Positions 1-5,584 of a stretch of DNA of 8,300 nucleotides are shown piece after piece. This DNA is from Anaerolineae bacterium. Lineage in GTDB: Bacteria > Chloroflexota > Anaerolineae > J102. The position numbers and the translations under genes are program-made. The stretch covers positions 1-8,300 of the forward strand of contig JALXAF010000076.1 of the NCBI GenBank assembly GCA_026992375.1, in the 5' to 3' direction. The first letter of the stretch is position 1; each line of letters begins with the position of its first letter. The notes under the pieces are model-generated. The model made no database searches. It was not told the origin of the DNA and was given only the letters and a program-made list of their open reading frames with translations.

Positions 1-1
1 T

Positions 2-127
2 TTTGTCGGCCTGTTCGGGCGCGCGATAAGCCGGCACAAACGGGCGAGTCAGGCATTGAATAACGACGCTGTTACAGGGCCAGCTTTTCTCCGGTTGAGC
101 GATGAAGGAGGCGAGAGCGGGGAGTGA
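2..127 (+). CDS. Possible C-terminal end of a truncated, unidentified protein
   Basis: One plus-strand frame is open from the left edge to a TGA at 125-127, giving 41 residues that begin FVGLFGRAISRHKRASQ and end DEGGESGE. The stretch is basic, then acidic and glycine-rich, as C-terminal tails often are, and its third codon positions are moderately GC-rich like the neighbouring genes. The other two plus frames close within about 63 bases and no minus frame gives a convincing gene. If real, it converges on the lipoprotein gene at 380-769, with repeat copy 1 between the two 3' ends. I recognise no family, and an open run this short could be chance. Confidence 0.3.
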   Translation, partial: FVGLFGRAISRHKRASQALNNDAVTGPAFLRLSDEGGESGE

Positions 128-198
128 ATGAGGCAAGAGAGAGGCGGTGAGTAATGTTCAGAGGGCAGCCGCCATGAGCGGGAAGGCGCCGATAAGGA

Positions 199-305
199 AT
201 GAAAACCCCTTGCTACGTCATTCCGACGACCGCAGGGAGGAGGAATCTCCTCGCTTGCAAGGGGATTTCTCGGTCGCTGCGCTCCCTCGAAATGACGTAG
301 GAGAG
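199..305. repeat. Palindromic intergenic repeat, copy 1 (MITE/REP-like)
   Basis: This 107-bp segment aligns without gaps to 5362-5468 with 9 mismatches that I counted by eye. The core, 214-299, is bounded by near-perfect terminal inverted repeats: TACGTCATTCCGA at 214-226 and TCGAAATGACGTA at 287-299 (12 of 13 pair). The middle also folds, with AATCTCCT pairing to AGGGGATT through one G-T wobble, so a transcript would form one long hairpin. It has no coding capacity. Both copies are in the same orientation in gaps between convergent gene ends. The ends resemble the GTCATTCCGA...TCGAAATGAC repeats dispersed in many bacterial genomes. No transposase or RAYT gene is in the window. Confidence 0.85.
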
Positions 306-320
306 ATTGTTTTGATTTTA

Positions 321-361
321 TCTGCGTGGATCAGCTCTTCCTGCGTCATCTGCGTTCTATT
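321..361. repeat. Short tandem-like CTGCGT motifs, possible dispersed-repeat remnant
   Basis: CTGCGT occurs three times in about 35 bases (322-327, 341-346, 350-355), within phrases such as ATCTGCGTTCTATT. Similar phrases recur in dispersed intergenic repeats of other genomes. It abuts repeat copy 1 and lies just downstream of the lipoprotein gene's stop codon. The call rests on pattern alone. Confidence 0.25.
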
Positions 362-379
362 CACGGAAGGCGGGCGGGA

Positions 380-769
380 TTACGGAGCGGGCGCTTCGCC
401 GCACCACTTCCATTCGCCGTCTTCCTGCACGACGCGGTAGGCGGTGAGGGGGAATTCGGTGTCTTCTTTGCCATAGGTGGCGACGATCTTGCCATCGCAT
501 TTGACGATGTCGCTGTCATCCACGCGCTGGCAGTTCATGCCTTCGATGTGAGCGCCCGAGACGCTGGTGAAGGCGTTAATCTCCTGAAAGGCGTCCGCCT
601 CTTTTTCCGAACAAAGCAACTGGCGAATGGCCTTCTCATTGCCTTCGACCTTGGCCTGCAGATATTGCTCAACGGTCTTGGCCGGATCGCCGCCGTCATT
701 GCTGCAAGCGGATAGCAGGACGGTCAGAGCCGCCATCAGGAGGATGAGAAACAGGATGCGTTTGTTCAT
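380..769 (-). CDS. Small cysteine-rich lipoprotein, unknown function
   Basis: A 129-residue exported lipoprotein. It has a basic start (MNKR), a hydrophobic stretch to about residue 19, and a lipobox L19-S20-A21-C22, so C22 should be lipidated and the protein anchored outside the cytoplasmic membrane. The mature part is about 107 residues with four further cysteines (C53, C80, C91, C123), which could form two disulfides. The helix at about 30-52 (AKTVEQYLQAKVEGNEKAI) followed by a strand-rich end ending in EDGEWKW resembles the NTF2-like/DUF4878 style of small lipoprotein, but I cannot assign it. It starts 9 bp after the DUF4013 stop with no clear Shine-Dalgarno, so it is probably co-transcribed and translated by coupling. 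The last gene of the pair, it is followed by repeat copy 1. Confidence 0.85.
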   Translation of the reverse strand: MNKRILFLILLMAALTVLLSACSNDGGDPAKTVEQYLQAKVEGNEKAIRQLLCSEKEADAFQEINAFTSVSGAHIEGMNCQRVDDSDIVKCDGKIVATYGKEDTEFPLTAYRVVQEDGEWKWCGEAPAP

Positions 770-778
770 AGGATGCTG

Positions 779-1522
779 TCAATCGGTGGCGGGCTCAGGT
801 TGAGGAGCGGCGGGAACTGGCAGAGGCGTATTCGCGGGATCGACCACGGGCAGGGCCAGGCGGGCCAGTTGGCCGTAGAGATGACCTTGCACCAACAACA
901 CCCAGAAGTTGGTAAAAAATATGCCAATGAAGAGCAAAAGGAAGCCAATCCAACCGGCGATGTAAGAAACGCCGTAGACAAGGATAAGGATGATGAGGAT
1001 ATCCACGAAATGCGCCTTTGTGATGCCGAAAATGGTCTCCATTTCCAGGCCCGCGGAAAGATTCTCCTTCACCGCCAAATTGATGGTGATGGCGGGCATG
1101 AGGAAAATGAGGATGACGCCGTAAATGACGGCCAGGAAAATCGCGCCCATAACGCTGACGCCCGCCAGAGCCGCCAGCGCTTCAGAATTGGGATAGGCGT
1201 CCGCCAGGACGAGCATAAACGCCATGGGAATGAAGAACAGGAGGAAAGGGACCCCCCAGATGAATTGCACGATCAACAGTTTGAAGCCATCCGCCAGCTT
1301 CTTGCCCCAATCGGTCCAGGCGGGCAGGCCCGCGTCGGGCTGGTTGCGCACATCCCGAATGAGCTGCATCATATAGCCATAGAGCAGTGCGCCGATGAGG
1401 ATGGGGATGATCAGGGTCCAGAAGAACAACAGACTGAGCAGGCCCAACGCACCTCCGATGAGGATGACGCCGATCCAGTCTTTATCTTCGAATATGAATT
1501 TGAGAGCCTTGCCGTAATCCAT
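779..1522 (-). CDS. DUF4013 family integral membrane protein
   Basis: A 247-residue polytopic membrane protein. Hydrophobic segments lie at roughly 17-52, 82-107, 119-150 and 172-212, about six membrane spans. The motif LPAWTDWGKKLADGF (66-80) after the first hairpin is characteristic of DUF4013, and the family-typical C-terminal GHLYGQLAR (213-221) is present. A Pro/Ala-rich tail (PVVDPANTPLPVPAAPQPEP) follows. The biochemical role of the family is unknown. The start is supported by a GGAGGT Shine-Dalgarno (1527-1532) 4 nt before the ATG. It is the first gene of a two-gene unit with the downstream lipoprotein, which suggests the two act together at the membrane. Its promoter has a perfect extended -10 at 1579-1587. 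Confidence 0.9.
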   Translation of the reverse strand: MDYGKALKFIFEDKDWIGVILIGGALGLLSLLFFWTLIIPILIGALLYGYMMQLIRDVRNQPDAGLPAWTDWGKKLADGFKLLIVQFIWGVPFLLFFIPMAFMLVLADAYPNSEALAALAGVSVMGAIFLAVIYGVILIFLMPAITINLAVKENLSAGLEMETIFGITKAHFVDILIILILVYGVSYIAGWIGFLLLFIGIFFTNFWVLLVQGHLYGQLARLALPVVDPANTPLPVPAAPQPEPATD

Positions 1523-1578
1523 GAGAACCTCCGGGTGAATTCTCTGGAGTGAAGAATGTTTGGAACGCGTGTCATTCC

Positions 1579-1587
1579 ATTATAGCA
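1579..1587 (-). promoter_or_regulatory. Extended -10 promoter of the DUF4013-lipoprotein unit
   Basis: On the minus strand this reads TGCTATAAT, a perfect TGnTATAAT extended -10 box. No good -35 hexamer sits 16-18 nt upstream, which is usual for extended -10 promoters. Transcription would start near 1572, giving a leader of about 50 nt before the ATG. A short inverted repeat, TGGAA (1561-1565) and TTCCA (1575-1579), spans the predicted start site and could bind a regulator. Confidence 0.65.
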
Positions 1588-1647
1588 CGAAATCAAGGCA
1601 TTACCGGGATTCCGACGATCGATTCCACTGCAAAAAGGTCACCTCAT

Positions 1648-1674
1648 CACAGAGACGCGGGGGCGTGGAGAAAA
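1648..1674. repeat. Eroded CACAGAGACG-type dispersed repeat fragment
   Basis: CACAGAGACGCGG followed by GGCGTGGAGAAAA resembles the CACAGAGACACGGAGGCACGGAG repeats seen between genes in several bacterial lineages. No second copy is in the window, so this rests on recalled resemblance. Apart from this fragment, the promoter at 1579-1587 and the inverted repeat at 1729-1811, the 1523-1844 gap shows nothing I can name. Confidence 0.3.
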
Positions 1675-1728
1675 TAGGGGAGATTTACAACAATTCAGGT
1701 AGCCTGATTCGGCATCGAGATCGCCTTG

Positions 1729-1811
1729 CCACGAAGGCTTGAAGGGACGAAGACACGAAGAAAAACTTATTATTTTCCCCTGTGCGCCTTCGTATCGTCG
1801 CGTCTTCGTGG
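1729..1811. repeat. Imperfect inverted repeat built from CACGAAG units
   Basis: The outer arms CCACGAAG (1729-1736) and CTTCGTGG (1804-1811) are perfect reverse complements. Inside, further units (ACGAAG, CACGAAG on the left; CTTCGT, CGTCTTCGT on the right) pair imperfectly around an AT-rich centre (about 1761-1779). It lies 33 bp downstream of the DUF4349 stop and upstream of the DUF4013 promoter. CACGAAG-unit palindromes are a widespread dispersed type. A transcript of the DUF4349 gene would fold here, so it may protect the mRNA 3' end or attenuate read-through, though it lacks a classic hairpin plus U-tract. Confidence 0.6.
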
Positions 1812-1844
1812 TGAAAGTCTTGAATAGAGCCGTCGTTTCGTGGT

Positions 1845-2786
1845 CTACGCGCCCAGCTCTTTATCATTTTCGGAAGAACGACGTTTTTGCCAGCGGCGGA
1901 TAAGCCAGATAACCAGGATCAGCGGAAGTGTCAGAACAAGAATGAGGGGCAAAACGACAATAACGAACTGGATGAGAAGCGTCGCCAGGCTCGTAAGCGC
2001 ATTCATCAGCGTGGCGATGCTATTGTGAATGATCTCCGCGGGCCGCCAGCCATCACTTTCGATAGGCTGCGACAGGATGTGCGGCTCCAGATGGATATCG
2101 ATGGTGGAAAACGCCACCAGTTTATCCAGCCGGTTCAGTTGTCCCTGCAGCGATTCGATATCACTGCGTATGCGCACCAGCTCGTGATAAATCTTCATAA
2201 TGTCATCGACGCTGCCGCCTCGCTCTCGGGTTTCTTCCAGCAGTTGCGTCAACTCCTTCTCCGTCGCTTTCAGTGTGCGCAACCGGGCGTCGATGTCGTA
2301 GTATTCATCGGTGACATCGTTGGTGCTCACCCGCTCGTTTTCCACCCTTACAGCCATATTGCGCAACGCAGCGCGTCCAGTTTCGAACTTGTCGGCCGGG
2401 ATGCGAATGGTGATGTCGTAAACCAGACGATCGCCCTGGCGATAGCCGTTCATGGCGGCCACATAGCCGCTCATGCTCATGGCCATGTCCACGATATCCT
2501 GCGCCGCCTGCTCTGTATCCTCAACGACGAGAAACATATCGGCGTTGTAGATGATCTTGCGCGTTTCCATCAGAGCTTCGGCAGAGGGCTGCCCAGCCGA
2601 CGCAACCTGCTCCTGCGCGACCTCCTTCGGGACAGGCGCCCGCGTGGGAGCCGGATAGGACACTCCATTATCGCTTTCGATGGCCCGCAGAGCAGGACTT
2701 TCCAGATGCCGACTAGAAGAGCCGCAGCCTGTTAGCGTCAGGGTCGCCAGCAGCAGAATAACCGCGGCGGATAAGATGCGTTTCAT
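1845..2786 (-). CDS. DUF4349 lipoprotein with coiled coil and C-terminal membrane anchor
   Basis: A 313-residue envelope protein. The signal peptide ends in lipobox L18-T19-G20-C21, followed by a low-complexity, Pro/Ala-rich stretch to about residue 70. The DUF4349 region (about 75-235) contains the opening strand RKIIYNADMFLVVED, the ITIRIPADKFE segment (126-135) and a long coiled coil (about 160-225). A strong membrane span (269-297) ends in basic residues (RRWQKRR). The protein would thus be tethered by a lipid at one end and a helix at the other, with the coiled coil outside. DUF4349 proteins have no settled function. I start at ATG 2786 rather than the in-frame TTG at 2789, because AAGGAG at 2793-2798 sits 6 nt from the ATG but only 3 nt from the TTG. 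It has its own ECF-like promoter at 2837-2862. Confidence 0.9.
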   Translation of the reverse strand: MKRILSAAVILLLATLTLTGCGSSSRHLESPALRAIESDNGVSYPAPTRAPVPKEVAQEQVASAGQPSAEALMETRKIIYNADMFLVVEDTEQAAQDIVDMAMSMSGYVAAMNGYRQGDRLVYDITIRIPADKFETGRAALRNMAVRVENERVSTNDVTDEYYDIDARLRTLKATEKELTQLLEETRERGGSVDDIMKIYHELVRIRSDIESLQGQLNRLDKLVAFSTIDIHLEPHILSQPIESDGWRPAEIIHNSIATLMNALTSLATLLIQFVIVVLPLILVLTLPLILVIWLIRRWQKRRSSENDKELGA

Positions 2787-2792
2787 CAAGAT

Positions 2793-2798
2793 CTCCTT
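2793..2798 (-). promoter_or_regulatory. Ribosome binding site deciding the DUF4349 start
   Basis: AAGGAG on the minus strand lies 6 nt before the ATG at 2784-2786. The upstream in-frame TTG (2787-2789) would leave only 3 nt, so the ATG is favoured. Confidence 0.7.
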
Positions 2799-2811
2799 GT
2801 GAGTGATGACG

Positions 2812-2865
2812 ATGGGAACTTCTTCTATGCCTTTTAGACGCCCGAACCCCGCACTAAGTTCCCAT
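2812..2865. repeat. Perfect 10-bp inverted repeat flanking the DUF4349 promoter
   Basis: ATGGGAACTT (2812-2821) and AAGTTCCCAT (2856-2865) are exact reverse complements separated by 34 nt. The right arm contains the proposed -35 box of the ECF-like promoter and the left arm lies in the 5' leader. The proposed -10 box (2837-2840) is exactly at the centre of symmetry. It could be a two-site operator, or chance duplication of a GGAAC element. Confidence 0.5.
2837..2862 (-). promoter_or_regulatory. ECF-sigma-like promoter of the DUF4349 lipoprotein gene
   Basis: The minus strand reads GGGAACTT, then CGTCTAA. Measured box to box this is GGAAC (2858-2862), 17 nt, CGTC (2837-2840). GGAAC with a 16-17-nt spacer and a CGTC-type -10 is the established pattern for many ECF sigma factors. 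No good sigma-70 pair is visible in this gap. The predicted leader is about 40-45 nt. The htrA gene has the matching layout GCAAC-17-CGTA. Confidence 0.55.
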
Positions 2866-2879
2866 GACGCTTTGTCATG
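2863..2879 (-). other. Small hairpin just after the phosphoesterase stop codon
   Basis: CATGAC (2863-2868) and GTCATG (2874-2879) form a perfect 6-bp stem with a 5-nt loop, 13 nt beyond the phosphoesterase stop. No U-tract follows, so it is not a convincing intrinsic terminator. It may be a weak 3'-end structure. Confidence 0.3.
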
Positions 2880-2892
2880 CGCCAGATGCGTG

Positions 2893-3636
2893 TCACCAGC
2901 CCAGATACAATCGTCTGCCCAACATCTCGGGCAGGCCTACGTCGATAATGGCCCGCTCCACCGCCTCGATGTCATATTCCACCCGATGCCACGTCCATGC
3001 CCGGCTCTCCGTCTCCAGCGTGGCGAAGGAGGCTCGCGGATCCTGGTCGCGCGGCTGTCCCACGCTGCCCGGATTCAACAGCCACTTGGCATGAGCGTCC
3101 ACCATCAGAGGAACGCCCGGCTCCTCAGCGATCCATTCAACCTTGACATGCCGCGAAGCGCGTGTCATGCGCCAGCCCATGGCGCGATGGCTGTGACCGA
3201 TGAGGCAGACGGGCGTATCGAACGCGTCGTAATTCTCCCCCGCCGTCTCCTCATCCATCACATACTCCCACACCGGATGTCTTGGGCTGCCATGGGCCAG
3301 TGTGATTCCCTCGGCTTCTGTGCGGATGGGCAGACTCGCCAGCCATTGCATGGTTTCATCGTTCAGTTGGCCGCGCTGCCACAGTGCGGCTTCTCGGGCT
3401 ACGGGATTGAAATCATCCAGATCGATTTTACCCGTCACAGCCAGATCATGATTGCCCGCCAGACACACATCGGCCCGCTCGCGGATGATGTCGGCGCACG
3501 CCTGGGGATGGGGTCCGTACCCCACAATATCCCCCAAACACCACAGCGCATCCGTCTGCAGGTCATCGATGGCCGCCAGCACACGTTGCAGCGCGATTAG
3601 ATTGGCGTGGGTGTCGGAGATGACGGCGATTCGCAT
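2893..3636 (-). CDS. Calcineurin-like metallophosphoesterase (YfcE/MJ0936-like)
   Basis: A 247-residue cytoplasmic protein with the full two-metal phosphoesterase signature: D8-x-H10 (SDTHANL), G35-D36 (LGDIVGYGPHP), G61-N62-H63-D64 (AGNHD), H115 (LAHGSP) and G147-H148-S149-H150. LLNPGSVGQPRD (186-197), common in the YfcE/MJ0936-type branch, follows. Relatives hydrolyse phosphodiesters, including some cyclic nucleotides; the natural substrate here cannot be told. The length is typical. The start at 3636 matches the conserved MRIAVISDTH opening and has no good Shine-Dalgarno. A TTGACA promoter ends 5-6 nt before the ATG, suggesting a leaderless message. The FNR gene ends 162 bp upstream; I see no gene in that gap. 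Confidence 0.92.
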   Translation of the reverse strand: MRIAVISDTHANLIALQRVLAAIDDLQTDALWCLGDIVGYGPHPQACADIIRERADVCLAGNHDLAVTGKIDLDDFNPVAREAALWQRGQLNDETMQWLASLPIRTEAEGITLAHGSPRHPVWEYVMDEETAGENYDAFDTPVCLIGHSHRAMGWRMTRASRHVKVEWIAEEPGVPLMVDAHAKWLLNPGSVGQPRDQDPRASFATLETESRAWTWHRVEYDIEAVERAIIDVGLPEMLGRRLYLGW

Positions 3637-3641
3637 GGCCC

Positions 3642-3670
3642 TATCTAACCCAGTTTAGGCGCATTGTCAA
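3642..3670 (-). promoter_or_regulatory. Promoter of the phosphoesterase gene, close to the start codon
   Basis: The minus strand has a consensus -35 TTGACA (3665-3670) and, 17 nt on, a weak -10 TAGATA (3642-3647). Shifting one base gives TTAGAT with a 16-nt spacer. Only 5-6 nt separate the -10 from the ATG, so the transcript would begin at or within a base or two of the start codon. Confidence 0.5.
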
Positions 3671-3798
3671 TCTGCCGGGCGGTATCGTCAGGACGCTTCC
3701 TGAGTCCAAAAGCAGCGTCATATTCTCGCATCGCATTCCTTCAAGCCCGCCGCGAATGACGTTGAAAAATCCGCGGGCGTTGTCGTATTGAGGTTGCG

Positions 3799-4596
3799 TC
3801 AGAATTCTTCGACGAACAGCGTGCCCTCGGTCTTGCGAGTCTTCTTCTGATAGCCGTGCTCGATGAGCCATTTGGAGACGTTTTCCACCATGATGGGGTT
3901 GCCGCAAAGGTAGAAATGCGTCTCGGTCGGATTGCATTCGACCCCGGCCTCCTTGCCCAATACGCCCGACTCCAGCATCTCCTCGATCCACATGCGATAA
4001 CCGGGCCAGAGTTCATCCGCATCGGTGAGTGTGGGAATGTAGTGGAAATTGGAGAAAGCGTTGTTCAGGAAAGAAAGCTCGCTGAAATAGCCCAGATCGC
4101 CCTGGTGAGCGGCAGCCTGCACCACCACCATCTCGCTCTCGGGGCGCTCCATGATGTGAGAGCGCAGGAAGCTGATGTAAGGGGTAATGCCGGTGCCGGT
4201 GGCGATCATAACGATGTCCTTATCCCTAGGCGCATCCGAGAGATTGAACGCACCGACGATGCGCCGTCCCACGAAAAGACGATCGCCCACCTCCAGATGA
4301 AAGAGCCGGGGCGTGAGCTGCCCCGTCTTCACCTGCGAGATGTAAAATTCGAACTGCCGGGTTTCGTGCCGGGCCGAGGCGATGGAATAAGCCCGCTGAA
4401 TAAGTTTATCCGATTTGCTGGGGATGGCCTCGGCCTCGGAGTTTTCGGAGCGAGGCTCGTAGCCGTATAACCCCAACGTTGTGTACTGTCCCGCCGCAAA
4501 CGCTGTTCGGGGTTCATCGGTCGCAACCCGCAGGATCATCAGATTAGGACGAACAAGGATTTTCTGGACGACGGTGGCGTTGTATTTCTGCGACAT
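3799..4596 (-). CDS. Ferredoxin--NADP+ reductase (FAD-dependent, bacterial FNR type)
   Basis: A 265-residue flavoenzyme that moves electrons between NADPH and ferredoxin or flavodoxin in the cytoplasm. The FAD-binding barrel carries R68-A-Y70-S71 (RAYSIASA), and AAGQYTTLGL lies upstream. The NADP-binding half has ATGTGITPYIS (132-142) and FYLCGNPIMV (228-237). The chain ends in an aromatic residue (VEEF), as many FNRs do. Between the GQY and RAYS motifs there is a polar insertion of about 20 residues (46-66). Where E. coli Fpr has an arginine that contacts the NADPH phosphate (AARYAADL), this protein reads AAHQGDL. By rough alignment this is a His for Arg change, so NADPH preference is not certain. 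Shine-Dalgarno AGGAG (4607-4611) lies 10 nt from the ATG, after a long leader. Confidence 0.9.
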   Translation of the reverse strand: MSQKYNATVVQKILVRPNLMILRVATDEPRTAFAAGQYTTLGLYGYEPRSENSEAEAIPSKSDKLIQRAYSIASARHETRQFEFYISQVKTGQLTPRLFHLEVGDRLFVGRRIVGAFNLSDAPRDKDIVMIATGTGITPYISFLRSHIMERPESEMVVVQAAAHQGDLGYFSELSFLNNAFSNFHYIPTLTDADELWPGYRMWIEEMLESGVLGKEAGVECNPTETHFYLCGNPIMVENVSKWLIEHGYQKKTRKTEGTLFVEEF

Positions 4597-4630
4597 TATC
4601 GCTAAACTCCTCTCGGGGGACGAAAAGAAT

Positions 4631-4735
4631 CGACATCACCGGAAATGGGAATGTCGTTGCAAAGCTCGAAGATTGATGAACAATGCTCAAAGGCCAAATC
4701 AGCGTAATTTTCACTTTGCCTATCACTCATCAATC
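4631..4735 (-). other. Structured 5' leader of the FNR gene
   Basis: Between the proposed promoter (4750-4780) and the FNR start there are about 147 nt of leader. It contains a perfect 9-bp inverted repeat, GATTGATGA (4671-4679) with TCATCAATC (4727-4735), and a smaller stem, CGACAT (4631-4636) with ATGTCG (4651-4656), ending about 17 nt before the Shine-Dalgarno region. I see no match to a named riboswitch. The repeats could be RNA structure or protein-binding sites shared with the divergent gene. Confidence 0.4.
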
Positions 4736-4749
4736 ATTGGGCCGATCTC

Positions 4750-4780
4750 ATTATACCCGATTGACGCCTGATTTTCTCAA
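4750..4780 (-). promoter_or_regulatory. Promoter of the FNR gene
   Basis: The minus strand has a perfect -10 TATAAT (4750-4755). The best -35 is TTGAGA (4775-4780, 5 of 6 consensus) with a long 19-nt spacer. Transcription would start near 4743. It diverges from the promoter at 4818-4846. Confidence 0.5.
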
Positions 4781-4817
4781 AAAAACGTCGTATGTCGCCA
4801 TGTCTGGCGTGTTTTCT

Positions 4818-4846
4818 TTGCCTTGCGACGGGTTGTTAGCTAAAAT
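4818..4846 (+). promoter_or_regulatory. Promoter of the four-helix membrane protein gene (leaderless geometry)
   Basis: -35 TTGCCT (4818-4823), 17-nt spacer, -10 TAAAAT (4841-4846). Only 7 nt separate the -10 from the ATG at 4854, so transcription should start at the A of the ATG or one base before it. There is no Shine-Dalgarno. This supports the ATG at 4854 over upstream in-frame ATGs at 4683 and 4800, which would have the start codon before the promoter. Confidence 0.6.
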
Positions 4847-4853
4847 AATCGAC

Positions 4854-5315
4854 ATGGAAAAGATCAAGCCTCTCGTTGCCAGACATTGGTTGTTCGCCCT
4901 GGCCGGGATCATGTGGACCGGTGTAGGCCTTATGTTGATGTGGCGAGCCTGGACATGGTTTTCGTCCATGAACATGAGCTGGACTTTGGGCATTGCGCTC
5001 GCAGGCGCGGCCATTGCATTCGCCTTTTACTACTTCATGTTCACGAAAACCGTGGCGAAAAACATCAGGCGATTGTGCGGCCTGCCCGATCCCGTGGGAA
5101 TCCTGGCATTCAATTCCCCCAAAGGCTATGTCCTCATCGTGTTCATGATCGCACTGGGCGTTACGCTGCGTCACTCGCCTCTGGATCGGCGGATTCTGGC
5201 GTTGATTTACTCGGGCATGGGAGGCGCGCTGTTCCTGGCCAGCCTGCATTTCTATGGGCAGTTTCACAAGGTGAAGGTGCGGCGGGAGCCCTGTTGCTGC
5301 GAAGATAGCGGATAA
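4854..5315 (+). CDS. Uncharacterised four-helix membrane protein
   Basis: A 153-residue integral membrane protein with hydrophobic segments at about 13-33, 43-64, 91-106 and 113-134. A short amphipathic N-terminus (MEKIKPLVARH) precedes them and a basic then cysteine-rich tail (KVRREPCCCEDSG) follows. The pattern IRRLCGLPDP...FNSPKGYVLIVFM...LGVTLRHSPL...IYSGMGGALF matches, from memory, a family of small uncharacterised membrane proteins in diverse bacteria; I know of no assigned function. The triple cysteine (147-149) should face the cytoplasm if four spans are right, and might bind metal or become lipidated, but this is speculation. The gene diverges from FNR and is followed by no clear terminator before repeat copy 2. 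Confidence 0.8.
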   Translation: MEKIKPLVARHWLFALAGIMWTGVGLMLMWRAWTWFSSMNMSWTLGIALAGAAIAFAFYYFMFTKTVAKNIRRLCGLPDPVGILAFNSPKGYVLIVFMIALGVTLRHSPLDRRILALIYSGMGGALFLASLHFYGQFHKVKVRREPCCCEDSG

Positions 5316-5361
5316 GCGAGCTTGAAAGCAGGCTTCACGGGTGAGACTCCCGCCGATATAG

Positions 5362-5468
5362 ATGAAAACTCTTTGTTACGTCATTCCGACGACCGCAGGG
5401 ACGAAAAATCTCCTCGGTCGCAAGGGGATTTCTCGGTCGCTGCGCTCCCTCGAAATGACGTAAGAGAG
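5362..5468. repeat. Palindromic intergenic repeat, copy 2 (MITE/REP-like)
   Basis: This is the second copy of the repeat at 199-305, in the same orientation and ungapped. The core is 5377-5462, with TACGTCATTCCGA and TCGAAATGACGTA ends. Differences cluster outside the right half, which is nearly invariant. It sits between the convergent ends of the four-helix membrane protein gene and htrA. The first 46 bases of this gap (5316-5361) show only a weak stem (CGGG...CCCG near 5338-5352). Confidence 0.85.
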
Positions 5469-5520
5469 CCTATTTTCAAAGCAGGCGGTTGAACGCAACT
5501 GACGCGCCTGTCGTCCATCT

Positions 5521-5559
5521 GAATAAAAGACGCCCCGACAAATTGCATTGCCGGGGCGT
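5521..5559 (-). terminator. Intrinsic terminator of htrA
   Basis: On the minus strand, 5559-5530 folds into a 12-bp stem (ACGCCCCGGCAA with TTGTCGGGGCGT, one G-T pair) with a 6-nt loop. It is followed directly by CTTTTATTC. It starts 26 nt past the htrA stop codon. This is a textbook GC-rich hairpin plus U-tract. Confidence 0.9.
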
Positions 5560-5584
5560 TTGAGGGTGTTTGGAGAGGAGGAGG

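Noticed and set aside
199..305. Repeat copy 1 as a CRISPR repeat or tRNA-like gene
   Set aside because: There are only two copies 5 kb apart with no spacer structure, and the fold is one long hairpin rather than a cloverleaf.
773..1552. Long plus-strand open frame, 259 codons
   Set aside because: It lies antisense to the DUF4013 gene; its product is a charged, His/Glu/Asp-rich shadow without domain character.
1887..2735. Plus-strand open frame of 282 codons
   Set aside because: Antisense to the DUF4349 gene, which has a lipobox, coiled coil, membrane anchor and ribosome site.
2803..3600. Plus-strand open frame of 265 codons
   Set aside because: Antisense to the phosphoesterase, whose metal-binding motifs are complete; the plus-strand product shows no family.
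3692..3719. GACGCT...AGCGTC stem downstream of FNR as a terminator
   Set aside because: The stem is 6 bp with a 16-nt loop and no U-tract; too weak to call.
3641..3991. Minus-strand open frame across the FNR 3' end and the FNR-phosphoesterase gap
   Set aside because: It overlaps FNR in another frame, has no ribosome site and looks like translated intergenic sequence.
4683..4853. N-terminal extension of the four-helix membrane protein
   Set aside because: It would run through the -35/-10 pair at 4818-4846, has no ribosome site and no membrane-protein character.
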